A stretch of DNA of 64,000 nucleotides from Allobosea sp. Tri-44. GTDB lineage: Bacteria > Pseudomonadota > Alphaproteobacteria > Rhizobiales > Beijerinckiaceae. Numbering within the stretch: the stretch's first letter is position 1; each line of letters begins with the position of its first letter. Position numbers and translations under genes: made by a program. Positions 44,107 through 52,141 of the stretch are shown here, one piece after another. Location of the stretch: assembly GCF_004123845.1 (NCBI RefSeq), contig NZ_NBDP01000003.1, positions 806,001-870,000 on the forward strand. Direction: 5' to 3'. The notes under the pieces were generated by a model. The model saw only the letters and a program-made list of their open reading frames with translations. It did no database searches and had not been told where the DNA came from.

Positions 44107-45474
44107 ATGCGCCTCGCCTCCCCCTGGTCTCCGCGCCTCTCCGACGAGCCTGGCCTCACGCATGAGCGCCTCGTTACCGCCTTGGAGGAGGATCTCGCCG
44201 CTGGCCGTCTTCCGGTCGGTGCGCGGATGCCGGCCCATCGTGATCTCGCCTATCGGCTGGGCATCGGGCTCGGTACGGTCACCAAGGCTTATTCGCTGCT
44301 CGAAAAGCGCGGGCTCGTGCGCAGCGTGCGCGGGCGCGGGATGTTCGTCGCCGGCAAGGAGCCGAACCCAGGCGAGATCATCGATCTCTCGGTCAATACG
44401 CCGCCGCAGATGCTCGGTGACGGCATTCTATCGGCGACGCTTGCCGCACTCGCCAGGCAGATGGATGCCGACAGCTTCGGGCGATACCGGCCGCCAGCGG
44501 GGAGTATCGAGTACCGCGAGGCGATAGCGCACTGGCTGGCGGAGCACCGTCTGACGATCGCAGCCGATCGCCTCCTCCTCACCAATGGAGCGCAGCATGC
44601 CCTGGCCATTGCCCTCGCCGCGGCTGCAGGAGTCGGCGGAACGGTGTTCACCGAGGCACTCACCTATCCAGGCGCCATCCTCGCCGCACGCCAGAACCTG
44701 CAGGCGCTCAAGGCCGTGGCTCTCGACGACGAAGGGCTACGGCCGGACGCCCTCGCCGCGGCCTTCTCGGCGCATTCGGGCGAACGCCGCGTGGTTTACC
44801 TCACTCCGACCCTGCATAATCCGACCGGCGCCACCATGGGGCTGGCGCGACGACAGGACATCGTCGCCGTCTGCCGCACCCACGATGCCGTCATCATCGA
44901 GGACGACGTCTATTCCCTGTTCACACCCTCTGGGCTGCCTGCTCTCGCCGAACTCGCACCAGAGCGGACCTTCTACATTGCCGGCTTCTCCAAGATCCTG
45001 AGCCCGGGGCTGCGGATCGGCGCCCTCGCCGTCCCGCCCGCCGCAATGCAGACGGCACAGGGCTTTCTGCAGGCGACGTCGTCGATGGCTTCGCCGCTGA
45101 TGTGCGCCATCATGGAGCGCTGGATCAGGGACGGCACCGCGCGTGCCGTCGGCGAAGCAATCCGTCGCGAGGCGACGGAGCGCGCGGCCATGGCGCAGGC
45201 GGTTCTAGGGAGCAGAGTCCAGCCTGCGTCCGGCGCCGGGTTCCATCTCTGGCTGCCGATGTCGCTAGCCGACGCGGCGAGCCTCGCCCAGGGCGCTGCG
45301 GCGCGAGGCGTGATGGTCACTCCGCCGGCGGCCGTCATGGTCGACGAGAATGATCGCGCGGCCGGCGTGCGGCTGTGCATCGGCGCTCCCTCGCTGGAGG
45401 ATCTCATGCGGGCGCTGCAGACGATCCGGCTTCTGCTGGATGGAAGCGCGGAGGATCGACTCGCTCCTCCTTGA
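44107..45474 (+). CDS. MocR-family (GntR-aminotransferase) regulator
   Basis: A 455-residue PLP-dependent regulator. The GntR winged helix occupies about 20-85 ('RMPAHRDLAYRLGIGLGTVTKAY' in pieces), followed by an aminotransferase-like domain with 'YRPPAGSIEYREAIAHWL', 'NPTGATMGL', 'IIEDDVYSLF' and the PLP-lysine region 'AGFSKILSPGLRIGAL'. It is divergent from lysE and probably controls it. It is distinct from the regulator at 33188-34597: sequences differ along most of the helix-turn-helix. Confidence 0.9.
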   Translation: MRLASPWSPRLSDEPGLTHERLVTALEEDLAAGRLPVGARMPAHRDLAYRLGIGLGTVTKAYSLLEKRGLVRSVRGRGMFVAGKEPNPGEIIDLSVNTPPQMLGDGILSATLAALARQMDADSFGRYRPPAGSIEYREAIAHWLAEHRLTIAADRLLLTNGAQHALAIALAAAAGVGGTVFTEALTYPGAILAARQNLQALKAVALDDEGLRPDALAAAFSAHSGERRVVYLTPTLHNPTGATMGLARRQDIVAVCRTHDAVIIEDDVYSLFTPSGLPALAELAPERTFYIAGFSKILSPGLRIGALAVPPAAMQTAQGFLQATSSMASPLMCAIMERWIRDGTARAVGEAIRREATERAAMAQAVLGSRVQPASGAGFHLWLPMSLADAASLAQGAAARGVMVTPPAAVMVDENDRAAGVRLCIGAPSLEDLMRALQTIRLLLDGSAEDRLAPP

Positions 45475-45642
45475 TCTCGGTCGATGCGCATAGAGGGCAT
45501 CGATTCCCCGAAGGAGCCGGGCGTTGCCTCCGATGGGCTCACGCAACAGCCACATTGCCGTGACAGATTGAGCCGGAGGCGCGGAGCGCTGCCTGGCGTT
45601 CCGTCGTTTCCTCGCCGACTGCAACGGAACCAGGAGGACGAG

Positions 45643-45861
45643 ATGAGCCATCTCGGCAAGGCCGAGCGCGAGATTCGCAAGATCGCCTACGCGCTCTGGA
45701 TGGAGCAAGGGCAGCCGGAAGGCCGCGATCACCAGCATTGGGAAGCGGCTAAAGAGATCTGGAACTTCCGCAACCGCACGACGGAGGTCGTCGATACGGG
45801 CGCTGAAGACGAGCTCAAGGTCGAGCGTGCCCGCCGGCGCGAGCAGGAATTGCTGTCCTGA
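45643..45861 (+). CDS. DUF2934 small protein
   Basis: A 72-residue hydrophilic protein with the DUF2934 core 'RKIAYALWMEQGQPEGRDHQHWEAA' in pieces (about 12-38), including the conserved WxxxGxPxGxxxxHW pattern, and a charged C terminus. AGGAGG lies just before the ATG at 45643; upstream reading of the same frame is discarded. DUF2934 proteins are common small proteins in Rhizobiales and Burkholderiales of unknown function. A hairpin follows it. Confidence 0.85.
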   Translation: MSHLGKAEREIRKIAYALWMEQGQPEGRDHQHWEAAKEIWNFRNRTTEVVDTGAEDELKVERARRREQELLS

Positions 45862-45871
45862 CATACGTCTT

Positions 45872-45899
45872 GCAGGGCTGTGGCTCGCCGCAGCCCTGC
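45872..45899 (+). terminator. Hairpin after the DUF2934 gene
   Basis: GCAGGGCTG (45872-45880) and CAGCCCTGC (45891-45899) form a 9-bp stem with a 10-base loop, 11 bases after the stop codon. No U tract follows, so terminator function is only probable. Confidence 0.5.
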
Positions 45900-46005
45900 C
45901 ATTCCCTGCCGGCATGATCGCAACTGGAGACAAGCCGCTGCGCGCTTCCCACATTGTGGTTGAGGCGACGGCATGCCTTGTGGCCGGCGCCCGCGGGGAA
46001 CGGTC

Positions 46006-46302
46006 ATGACGCAGCCTATCGAAACCGATCAGCTTCAAGTGCTCGAACGGCCGGAGACCGGGCGGTTCGAGCTCGACTTTCCGGGCGGACAGGCCTTCGC
46101 CATCTATCGCAGCGATGGCGACAGGATTATCGTGACGCATACCGAGGTGCCGCCGGCCTTCAATGGACGTGGGCTTGGCTCGCAGCTGGCGGAGGGCATC
46201 TTCCGGATCGCACGCGCCAGCGGGCGGCGTGTCGTACCACGCTGCTCCTTCGTCGCGGACTGGGCGCGGCGCCACCCCGACTACGGCGATGTGCTGGCCT
46301 GA
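46006..46302 (+). CDS. GNAT-fold acetyltransferase-like small protein (YjdJ type)
   Basis: A 98-residue protein of the short GCN5-related N-acetyltransferase group. The central 'VPPAFNGRGLGSQLAEGIF' stretch is the acetyl-CoA-binding R/QxxGxG/A motif of this type, followed by 'RRVVPRCSFVADWARRHPDY', a conserved Cys-containing end typical of the YjdJ/At1g77540 proteins. GGGGAA precedes the ATG at 46006; the frame runs 11 codons further back without a ribosome site. Substrate unknown. Confidence 0.85.
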   Translation: MTQPIETDQLQVLERPETGRFELDFPGGQAFAIYRSDGDRIIVTHTEVPPAFNGRGLGSQLAEGIFRIARASGRRVVPRCSFVADWARRHPDYGDVLA

Positions 46303-46385
46303 TGCCTTTCCCCCGCTGATCGGACGAGCTTGCCTCGCGCCCGATGATCGCGTTTGAAAGGCTCCGTCACGCAACGGGGCGCACT

Positions 46386-46817
46386 ATGCCGGACGATCTC
46401 GTCATCACCGACTTCCCGCTGCGGGCACAGGACAAGCTCCGCTACGGCGACACCGATCGCCAGGGACACATCAACAACGCCGTGTTCTCGACCCTGCTGG
46501 AAACCGGCAGGGTCGAGCTGATCTACGATCCGGACCATCCTTTGGCGGAGCCCGGAACGGCTTTCGTCATCGCCCGGCTGGAGGTGGATTTCCGGGCAGA
46601 ACTGCTCTGGCCCGGCGAGGTCGAGAGCGGGATGCGCGTCGCTTCGGTCGGCCGCAGCTCCGTCCGGCTCGAGCAGGCGATCTTTCAGGCCGGGCGCTGT
46701 GCTGCGAGTGCGATCACGGTCATAGTCCAGGTGGACGAGGCGACGCGCAAGTCGCGGCCGTTCTCCGACGCGGTGCGAGAACGGCTGCTCGCTTTGATGC
46801 CCCCGAATGCTGGATAG
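46386..46817 (+). CDS. Hotdog-fold acyl-CoA thioesterase (4HBT family)
   Basis: A 143-residue hotdog protein. The catalytic helix region 'KLRYGDTDRQGHINNAVFS' in pieces is the 4-hydroxybenzoyl-CoA thioesterase signature with the Asp nucleophile/base, and 'LEVDFRAELLWPGEVE' forms the next conserved strands. The start is uncertain between ATG at 46344 and 46386; the latter has a GGGG site before it and keeps the whole domain. It follows the GNAT gene by about 80 bases. The substrate is unknown. Confidence 0.85.
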   Translation: MPDDLVITDFPLRAQDKLRYGDTDRQGHINNAVFSTLLETGRVELIYDPDHPLAEPGTAFVIARLEVDFRAELLWPGEVESGMRVASVGRSSVRLEQAIFQAGRCAASAITVIVQVDEATRKSRPFSDAVRERLLALMPPNAG

Positions 46818-46894
46818 AGACTGCAGCCCCGCGAGCCTTTGGGGTTCAGGACGCCGCCTGACCTAACTTATGGTTGCATGCCCCGACGTCGTCG

Positions 46895-48166
46895 ATGAAA
46901 GTAGTCGGTGGGGGCTCGCCAAGTGGCCCGATTCTGTCGTCGGAGCCGTCGCGGGCCATGCATCAAGCTGTCGCCAACCCGGTGCCGCCGGCTGACCAGG
47001 TCTCGTTTTCGGGCGACCGCCCGGTTTTCCGCAAACTGGTGACGCGCGGCGCCCTGCTGGAGCTCGTCACTTTCGGCTTCTACCGCTTCTGGCTGGCGAC
47101 CGATATCCGCCGCCATCTCTGGTCGCATACCTCGGTCGGCGGCGATCCGGCCGAATATACCGGACGGGCAAAAGAGTTGCTGATCGGCTTCCTGATCGCC
47201 ATGGCGATCCTGGTGCCGGTCTATCTGGTCTACTTCCTGATCGGCCTCGAAGCCGAGATGATGCAGGCCTTCGCCAGCATCCCTCTCGTCGCGTTCTTCT
47301 ATCTGTTCACCGAGTTCGCGCGCTATCGGGCGCGCCGGTACCGCCTGACCCGCACGCTCTGGCGCGGCCTGCGCTTCTCCATGGGTGGCTCCGGCTGGAG
47401 CTATAGCTGGCGCTCTGGCCTCTGGGGGCTGCTGGTCATCGTCTCGCTCGGGCTCGCTCTACCCTGGCGGCAGGCTGCGCTCGAACGCTTCAAGATGCGC
47501 CACACCGCCTATGGCAGCCTGCAAGGGCGTTTCGACGGCACCGGCGGCGACTTGTTCAAGCGGGCCTGGGGACTTTGGCTCGCGGCTCTGCTCGCTGTGG
47601 TGACCGTCTTTGCGATCCCGATCATTGCTCCGCCGGCCAGCCGATCGGACATCATGCTGCCGCTCATCCTGATCGTGCTTTTCACCCTTCTGTCGCCCTT
47701 CGTGTACGCCGCCTTCAAAGCGATCGAATGGCGTTGGTGGGTTTTAGGACTTCGTTTCGGTGACGTGCGTTTCGAATCGCGCCTCGCAGCGGACGAGCTG
47801 AATGGCTGCTATTGGAAAGTGATCGGCTGGTCGTTCTTGTTCCTGATTCTGTTTGTACTCTGGTGTATCGGGGCGTTTTTACTCGTCTCTCCGCTGATCG
47901 CGACAGGGGAAACCAACCAGCAACGCATCCTCACCGCATCTCAGCATCCTGCGATGCTGGTGATTTTTGTCATCGGCTACCTGCTTGCCGCCGTTGCGTT
48001 CAGCGCGGTCGTCCGAATCTACCTCAACCGCGATGTCTGGAGGCTCGTTGCGCAAAGCACCGTGGTCCATAACCTCGCAGCCGCCGCCGACGTCGCTGGT
48101 CAGGGCGAGGCGGTCGGCGCTGTTGGCGAAGGCCTTGCCGACGGCCTGGATGTCGCCGGCTTCTGA
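46895..48166 (+). CDS. DUF898 (YjgN-like) membrane protein
   Basis: An integral membrane protein of about 423 residues of the YjgN/DUF898 family. It shows 'FRKLVTRGALLELVTFGFYRFW' in pieces at the start of the domain, and several long hydrophobic helices (about 90-120, 150-165, 175-195, 225-250, 300-330, 360-385) alternating with conserved 'YRARRYRLTRTLWRG' and 'RFKMRHTAYGSLQGRF'. The start is uncertain: ATG 46895 and ATG 46958 are both possible, and a TTG at 46874 extends it. It is followed after 20 bases by an M48 peptidase gene, a conserved pairing. Function unknown. Confidence 0.8.
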   Translation: MKVVGGGSPSGPILSSEPSRAMHQAVANPVPPADQVSFSGDRPVFRKLVTRGALLELVTFGFYRFWLATDIRRHLWSHTSVGGDPAEYTGRAKELLIGFLIAMAILVPVYLVYFLIGLEAEMMQAFASIPLVAFFYLFTEFARYRARRYRLTRTLWRGLRFSMGGSGWSYSWRSGLWGLLVIVSLGLALPWRQAALERFKMRHTAYGSLQGRFDGTGGDLFKRAWGLWLAALLAVVTVFAIPIIAPPASRSDIMLPLILIVLFTLLSPFVYAAFKAIEWRWWVLGLRFGDVRFESRLAADELNGCYWKVIGWSFLFLILFVLWCIGAFLLVSPLIATGETNQQRILTASQHPAMLVIFVIGYLLAAVAFSAVVRIYLNRDVWRLVAQSTVVHNLAAAADVAGQGEAVGAVGEGLADGLDVAGF

Positions 48167-48186
48167 GCGCGGAGCCCTGCCCTGCG

Positions 48187-49260
48187 ATGAGTTCGATCGG
48201 CGACGCTGCCCACCCGGCTGTCTACTATGACGGGATTTCGAGCCGCCGGCGGCAGGTTGAGCTGCGCCTCGGCGCGCAGCTCGACATCGCCGAGCACGGT
48301 ATCGTGCTGGCGACCTGGCGCTATGACGACATCAGACGTGTCGATGGCGCCCGTGGTCTGCGGCTGACATCGGCAGCGGCGGCGGCGCAGGCCCGGCTGG
48401 AGATCGAGGACGAGGCCGTGCAGCGCCTGCTGACGGCACGCTGTACTGCGCTCGATCAGGATCGTGGTGGTGGCCAGGCGCTGCGGATCGTCGCCTGGTC
48501 ACTCGCCGCTGCCGCATCCATCGTGTTGATGACGCTCTACGGCATCCCGCTGGTCGCCGATCGGCTCGCGACGGTCGTTCCGGTTTCGGTCGAGCAGCGC
48601 CTCGGTGATGCGGTCGACAAGCAGGTGCGGGCGCTGATGGGCGGCAAAAGCTGCACGGGCGCCGAGGGCCAGCGCGCCTTCACCAAGATGGTCGAGGCGC
48701 TGAAGACAGCCGGCGGCAGCGCCATCCCGCTCGAAGCGCAGGTGCTGTCCTCGCCCATTCCGAACGCCGTCGCCTTGCCGGGTGGGCGGATCTATCTGTT
48801 CGAGGGTTTGCTCAGCCGGGCCCGCGATCCGGATGAGGTCGCCGGGGTGATCGCCCATGAGATCGGCCATGCCGAGCATCGCGACGGATTGCGCAGCGTC
48901 ATCCGGACCGGCGGCACCTCCTTCCTGTTCGGGCTGCTCTTCGGTGACATCACCGGCAGCGGTGCGGTGATCTTTGCGTCGCGCACGCTGCTCGATGCCT
49001 CGTATTCACGCGAGGCCGAGACGGCCGCCGACGATTTTGCGATCAGGGCGATGACGAACCTCGGCCGATCGCCGGCGCCGCTCGGCGAGTTCCTGGTCCG
49101 CATCACCGGCAACGGCGGCAAGACCACCATCATCGACAGCCATCCGGTCAGCAGCGAAAGGCTGGAGCGGATGAAGCGGGCGGCGCCGGCAACGGCGGGG
49201 CCACCTATCCTCACCGATTCAGAATGGCAGGCGCTCAAGCGCGTCTGTGCGGCCGGGTGA
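48187..49260 (+). CDS. M48-family metallopeptidase (HtpX/Oma1-like)
   Basis: A 357-residue membrane-associated zinc protease. Residues about 1-95 form a soluble beta-rich N-terminal domain seen in the DUF898-linked subgroup, a membrane helix follows (about 98-125), and the peptidase domain holds HExxH as 'AHEIGHAEHRDG' near residue 224 and the third ligand in 'YSREAETAADDFAIR' near 280. 'ALPGGRIYLFEGLLSRA' precedes the active site as usual. The gene is likely cotranscribed with the DUF898 gene upstream. Target unknown; related proteins degrade damaged membrane proteins. Confidence 0.9.
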   Translation: MSSIGDAAHPAVYYDGISSRRRQVELRLGAQLDIAEHGIVLATWRYDDIRRVDGARGLRLTSAAAAAQARLEIEDEAVQRLLTARCTALDQDRGGGQALRIVAWSLAAAASIVLMTLYGIPLVADRLATVVPVSVEQRLGDAVDKQVRALMGGKSCTGAEGQRAFTKMVEALKTAGGSAIPLEAQVLSSPIPNAVALPGGRIYLFEGLLSRARDPDEVAGVIAHEIGHAEHRDGLRSVIRTGGTSFLFGLLFGDITGSGAVIFASRTLLDASYSREAETAADDFAIRAMTNLGRSPAPLGEFLVRITGNGGKTTIIDSHPVSSERLERMKRAAPATAGPPILTDSEWQALKRVCAAG

Positions 49261-49261
49261 G

Positions 49262-49705
49262 CTAGCTGCCCTCCTCCGGCCAGCCGACCAGCTCGGTCGG
49301 TGTCCAGCGCGCTTTCCGGCGCTCGCGCCGTCCCTCCAGCGCTTCGCCGCTGAAATCCCGTGGCTCGGCCGGTTTGGTGAAACGGGCGCGCTCGTCGAGC
49401 GCATCGATATTGATCGTCGTCCAGGCCCCGTCATCCTCGACCATCAACATGGCGACATAGACACCGCAGCGGCTGCAGAGCACGACTTCGGAGGCGGTAA
49501 GGCCAAACCGGTAACGCTGGAGATGAGCCGGCTCATAGACGGCAAGGCGGGCCGTAGCCTTCGGGTCCGAGACCGTCCGGGCATTGTGCTTGCGGCAGAA
49601 CGAGCACTGGCAGGCGCCGATGATCTCTTCCTCTGGCGGGCGCGGCAGCGACAATTCGAGCCCGATCGCGCCGCAATGACAGCCGCCGTTCAATCGATGC
49701 ACCAT
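49262..49705 (-). CDS. GFA family (glutathione-dependent formaldehyde-activating-like) protein
   Basis: A 147-residue zinc-binding Mss4-like fold protein. Zinc ligands are visible as 'GGCHCGAI' (about residue 9), 'CQCSFCRKHN' (about 32-40) and 'CSRCGVYV' (about 78). Despite the family name, few members are proven to bind glutathione-formaldehyde adducts; role here is unknown. It converges on the M48 gene with one base between stops and is divergent from the small membrane protein at 49851. Confidence 0.9.
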   Translation of the reverse strand: MVHRLNGGCHCGAIGLELSLPRPPEEEIIGACQCSFCRKHNARTVSDPKATARLAVYEPAHLQRYRFGLTASEVVLCSRCGVYVAMLMVEDDGAWTTINIDALDERARFTKPAEPRDFSGEALEGRRERRKARWTPTELVGWPEEGS

Positions 49706-49850
49706 GCCGGTCCTCCCGTTCGAACGCTGTCACATCACAGACATTGTGACGATGCGATGATCCTATCAACACAAGTCATTTGATGCCGCATCGAATCGGG
49801 GGAACGGAATCACCCCCGCCGCGTTCGAGCCCAAAATGCGGGAGGACATC

Positions 49851-50012
49851 ATGAACACCCTTGTTGCGGCTTCGGCGCTGTTCCTGGCCGGAGGCCTTTC
49901 AACCGTGACCATGGGGGCCGTGCCCCTGCAGGGTGTTCTCAATGATTTCTTCTGGGCGGGCCTCGCCCTCGCCGCCTTCATCACGACGGCTGGCCTCGAA
50001 GCGTCGAGCTGA
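49851..50012 (+). CDS. Small membrane protein upstream of kdp
   Basis: A 53-residue ORF with a strong ribosome site (GGGAGGA, 49840-49846) and an ATG at 49851. It is mostly hydrophobic, with two segments (about 3-23 and 33-48) separated by a short turn, and ends 'LEASS'. I do not recognise the family. Position 200 bases upstream of the kdp operon suggests either an independent gene or a leader of that transcript. Coding status rests on the ribosome site and hydrophobic composition only. Confidence 0.55.
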   Translation: MNTLVAASALFLAGGLSTVTMGAVPLQGVLNDFFWAGLALAAFITTAGLEASS

Positions 50013-50061
50013 GGCGCCCTTCAAAATCTCCTCGATGCCTTGATCCGCTAGGCCGATCGTC

Positions 50062-50084
50062 TGGCGCGCATTCTGCGCGCGCCA
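50062..50084. terminator. Hairpin downstream of the 53-residue ORF
   Basis: TGGCGCGC (50062-50069) and GCGCGCCA (50077-50084) pair over a 7-base loop, and a second 6-bp hairpin GCCGAC/GTCGGC follows at 50088-50103. No U tract; may end the small ORF's transcript before the kdp promoter. Confidence 0.4.
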
Positions 50085-50113
50085 AGTGCCGACTTCTGTC
50101 GGCGGCCGGCATC

Positions 50114-50131
50114 TTTATGCGGCCCTTATGC
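50114..50131 (+). promoter_or_regulatory. Candidate KdpE operator upstream of kdp
   Basis: Two TTATGC copies (50115-50120 and 50126-50131) repeat with an 11-base period, as expected for an OmpR/PhoB-type dimer such as KdpE, and are followed by C-rich sequence. The E. coli KdpE site is a T-rich direct repeat of similar layout followed by a C-rich run (from memory). Located about 80 bases before the first small peptide ORF. Confidence 0.5.
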
Positions 50132-50209
50132 CCCCGCCTGCCCTTCCCGCTCGACCGCTTAGCAGGTGCGGCACCACATCTCCGGTCTGAACCAGGCTGG
50201 AGATCCATC

Positions 50210-50293
50210 ATGGCCGATATCGTCTTTCTCGCGCTCGGAGCCGGGGCCTTGGCGCTCTTCGGCTGGTACGCAGCGCTGCTGCGCAAGGTCTGA
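50210..50293 (+). CDS. 27-residue membrane peptide preceding kdpF
   Basis: A tiny ORF with GGAGAT about 6 bases before its ATG. The product is one hydrophobic helix ('IVFLALGAGALALFGWYAAL') ending in basic 'RKV', similar in build to KdpF but separate from it. It ends 5 bases before kdpF. Small hydrophobic peptides ahead of kdpF occur in other alphaproteobacterial kdp operons, so it may be a second small subunit or a translated leader. Experimental proof is lacking. Confidence 0.6.
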   Translation: MADIVFLALGAGALALFGWYAALLRKV

Positions 50294-50298
50294 CCGTC

Positions 50299-50385
50299 AT
50301 GGGCCTGACCTTGCTCTATGCCGCCGCGGCCCTCGGGCTCGCAATCTACATGGTCGCCGCGCTGCTGCGCCCCGACCGCTTCTGA
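50299..50385 (+). CDS. kdpF: K(+)-transporting ATPase subunit KdpF
   Basis: A 28-residue single-helix peptide reading '[20 protein letters not shown]' and ending 'RPDRF', which matches the KdpF pattern (hydrophobic helix with 'YLVxALLRPExF'). KdpF stabilises the KdpFABC complex in the inner membrane. It is too short for ordinary gene finders. Ribosome site AAGG lies within the upstream peptide's end. kdpA starts 25 bases later. Confidence 0.85.
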   Translation: MGLTLLYAAAALGLAIYMVAALLRPDRF

Positions 50386-50410
50386 CACAACAACAAAAAG
50401 GAGACCTCGC

Positions 50411-52120
50411 ATGGACTGGCGGGGCTGGGCAGAGATCGTCTTCACGATCGCAGTGACGGTGGCCGTAGGCTGGCCGCTCGGCATCTACATGGCGCGTGTC
50501 TGGGCGGGTGAGCGCACACCGCTCGACCTGGTGCTGAAGCCGGTCGAGGCCGGCTTCTACGCTGCGCTCGGCATCGACCGGAACAAGGGGCAGAACTGGC
50601 TCGGCTATGCCGGGGCCGTGCTCGCCTTTAGCGCGGCCGGTTTCGTGCTGCTCTATGCCCTCCTGCGCTTGCAGGGCCAGCTGCCGCTGAACCCGCAGGG
50701 CTTCGACGGCCTGTCGCCGCATCTCGCCTTCAACACCGCCGTCAGCTTCGTCACCAACACGAACTGGCAGTCCTATGGCGGCGAGACGACGATGAGCAAT
50801 CTCAGCCAGATGCTGGGCCTGACGGTGCAGAACTTCGTCTCGGCCGGCGCGGGCCTCGCCGTGGCTGCCGCCGTGGCGCGTGCCTTCGCCGCTGATCGCG
50901 GCGAAACGCTCGGCAATTTCTGGGTCGATCTGACCCGCAGCACCCTTTACGTGCTGCTGCCGCTGTCGATCGTTACCGCGCTTGCGCTCGTCGCTGCCGG
51001 CGTGCCGCAGAGCCTGCTCGCCAACGTCACGGCCAAGACGCTGGAAGGTGCCGACCAGATCATCGCCCTCTTCCCGGTCGCCAGCCAGGAGGCGATCAAG
51101 CAGTGGGGCACGAATGGCGGTGGCCTGTTCAACGTCAACTCGGCGCACCCGCTTGAGAATCCGACGCCGCTGACCAATCTGATCGAGGTCGTCTCGCTGA
51201 ACGCGCTCGCCTTCGGCACCGTCATCGCCTTCGGGCGTGTCGCCGGCGCCCGCAAGGAGGCGCGCGCTTTGCTGGCGGCGATGGTGATTCTGGTCGGCCT
51301 CGGCGCCGCCGCGATCTACTCCTCCGAGACGTTGACGCCGCAGCCCGCCATGGTCGCGGCCGGCATCACCGACGCGCCCGCCAACATGGAAGGCAAGGAG
51401 GTGCGCTTCGGCGCTGCCGCCTCGTCGATCTGGGCGGCACAGACCACCGGCGCCTCGAACGGCTCGGTCAACGCCATGCACGGCTCGTTCATGCCGCTCG
51501 GCGGCGGCGTCGCGATGTTCCTGATGCAGCTCGGCGAAATCCTGCCCGGCGGCGTCGGCTCCGGCCTTTACGGCATGGTGGTGATGGCGTTGCTCGCGGT
51601 CTTCGTCGCCGGGCTGATGGTCGGTCGCACGCCGGAATATCTCGGCAAGAAGGTCGAGAGCCGCGAGATCAAGTTCGCCATGCTGGCGGTGCTGATCCTG
51701 CCGCTCGCCATCCTCGGTTTCTCGGCGATCGCTGCGGTGCTGCCGGTCGCGCTCGAGGGCTTGCTGAACAACGGCGCGCGCGGGCTCACCGAGATCCTCT
51801 ACGCCTATTCTTCGGCGGCGGGGAACAACGGCTCGGCCTTCGCCGGCCTGACCGCCAACGCGCCCTGGTGGAACACGACGCTCGGCATCGCCATGCTGCT
51901 CGGCCGCTTCGCCTACATGATCCCGGTGATCGCCCTGGCGGGAGCCATCGCCGCCAAGCCGAAGCTGAAGCCGACTGCCGGCACGCTGCCGAGCGACTCA
52001 CCACTCTTCGTCGGCCTGCTCATCGGCATCATCCTGATCCTGGGTGGCCTGCAATTCTTCCCCGCGCTCGCGCTCGGGCCAATCGTCGAGCACTTCCAGG
52101 TGCTTGCGGCTGCTCGCTGA
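50411..52120 (+). CDS. kdpA: K(+)-transporting ATPase subunit A
   Basis: Potassium channel-like subunit that binds K+ on the outer side and hands it to KdpB. The 569-residue protein starts at ATG 50411 with AAGGAG 7 bases upstream. It has about ten membrane helices and repeated selectivity-filter motifs, for example '[15 protein letters not shown]' (about 115) and '[19 protein letters not shown]' in pieces (about 235), plus '[11 protein letters not shown]' (about 475). Length equals typical KdpA (about 560-570). Confidence 0.97.
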   Translation: MDWRGWAEIVFTIAVTVAVGWPLGIYMARVWAGERTPLDLVLKPVEAGFYAALGIDRNKGQNWLGYAGAVLAFSAAGFVLLYALLRLQGQLPLNPQGFDGLSPHLAFNTAVSFVTNTNWQSYGGETTMSNLSQMLGLTVQNFVSAGAGLAVAAAVARAFAADRGETLGNFWVDLTRSTLYVLLPLSIVTALALVAAGVPQSLLANVTAKTLEGADQIIALFPVASQEAIKQWGTNGGGLFNVNSAHPLENPTPLTNLIEVVSLNALAFGTVIAFGRVAGARKEARALLAAMVILVGLGAAAIYSSETLTPQPAMVAAGITDAPANMEGKEVRFGAAASSIWAAQTTGASNGSVNAMHGSFMPLGGGVAMFLMQLGEILPGGVGSGLYGMVVMALLAVFVAGLMVGRTPEYLGKKVESREIKFAMLAVLILPLAILGFSAIAAVLPVALEGLLNNGARGLTEILYAYSSAAGNNGSAFAGLTANAPWWNTTLGIAMLLGRFAYMIPVIALAGAIAAKPKLKPTAGTLPSDSPLFVGLLIGIILILGGLQFFPALALGPIVEHFQVLAAAR

Positions 52121-52141
52121 GCCGACAAAGGAACTTCCCAA

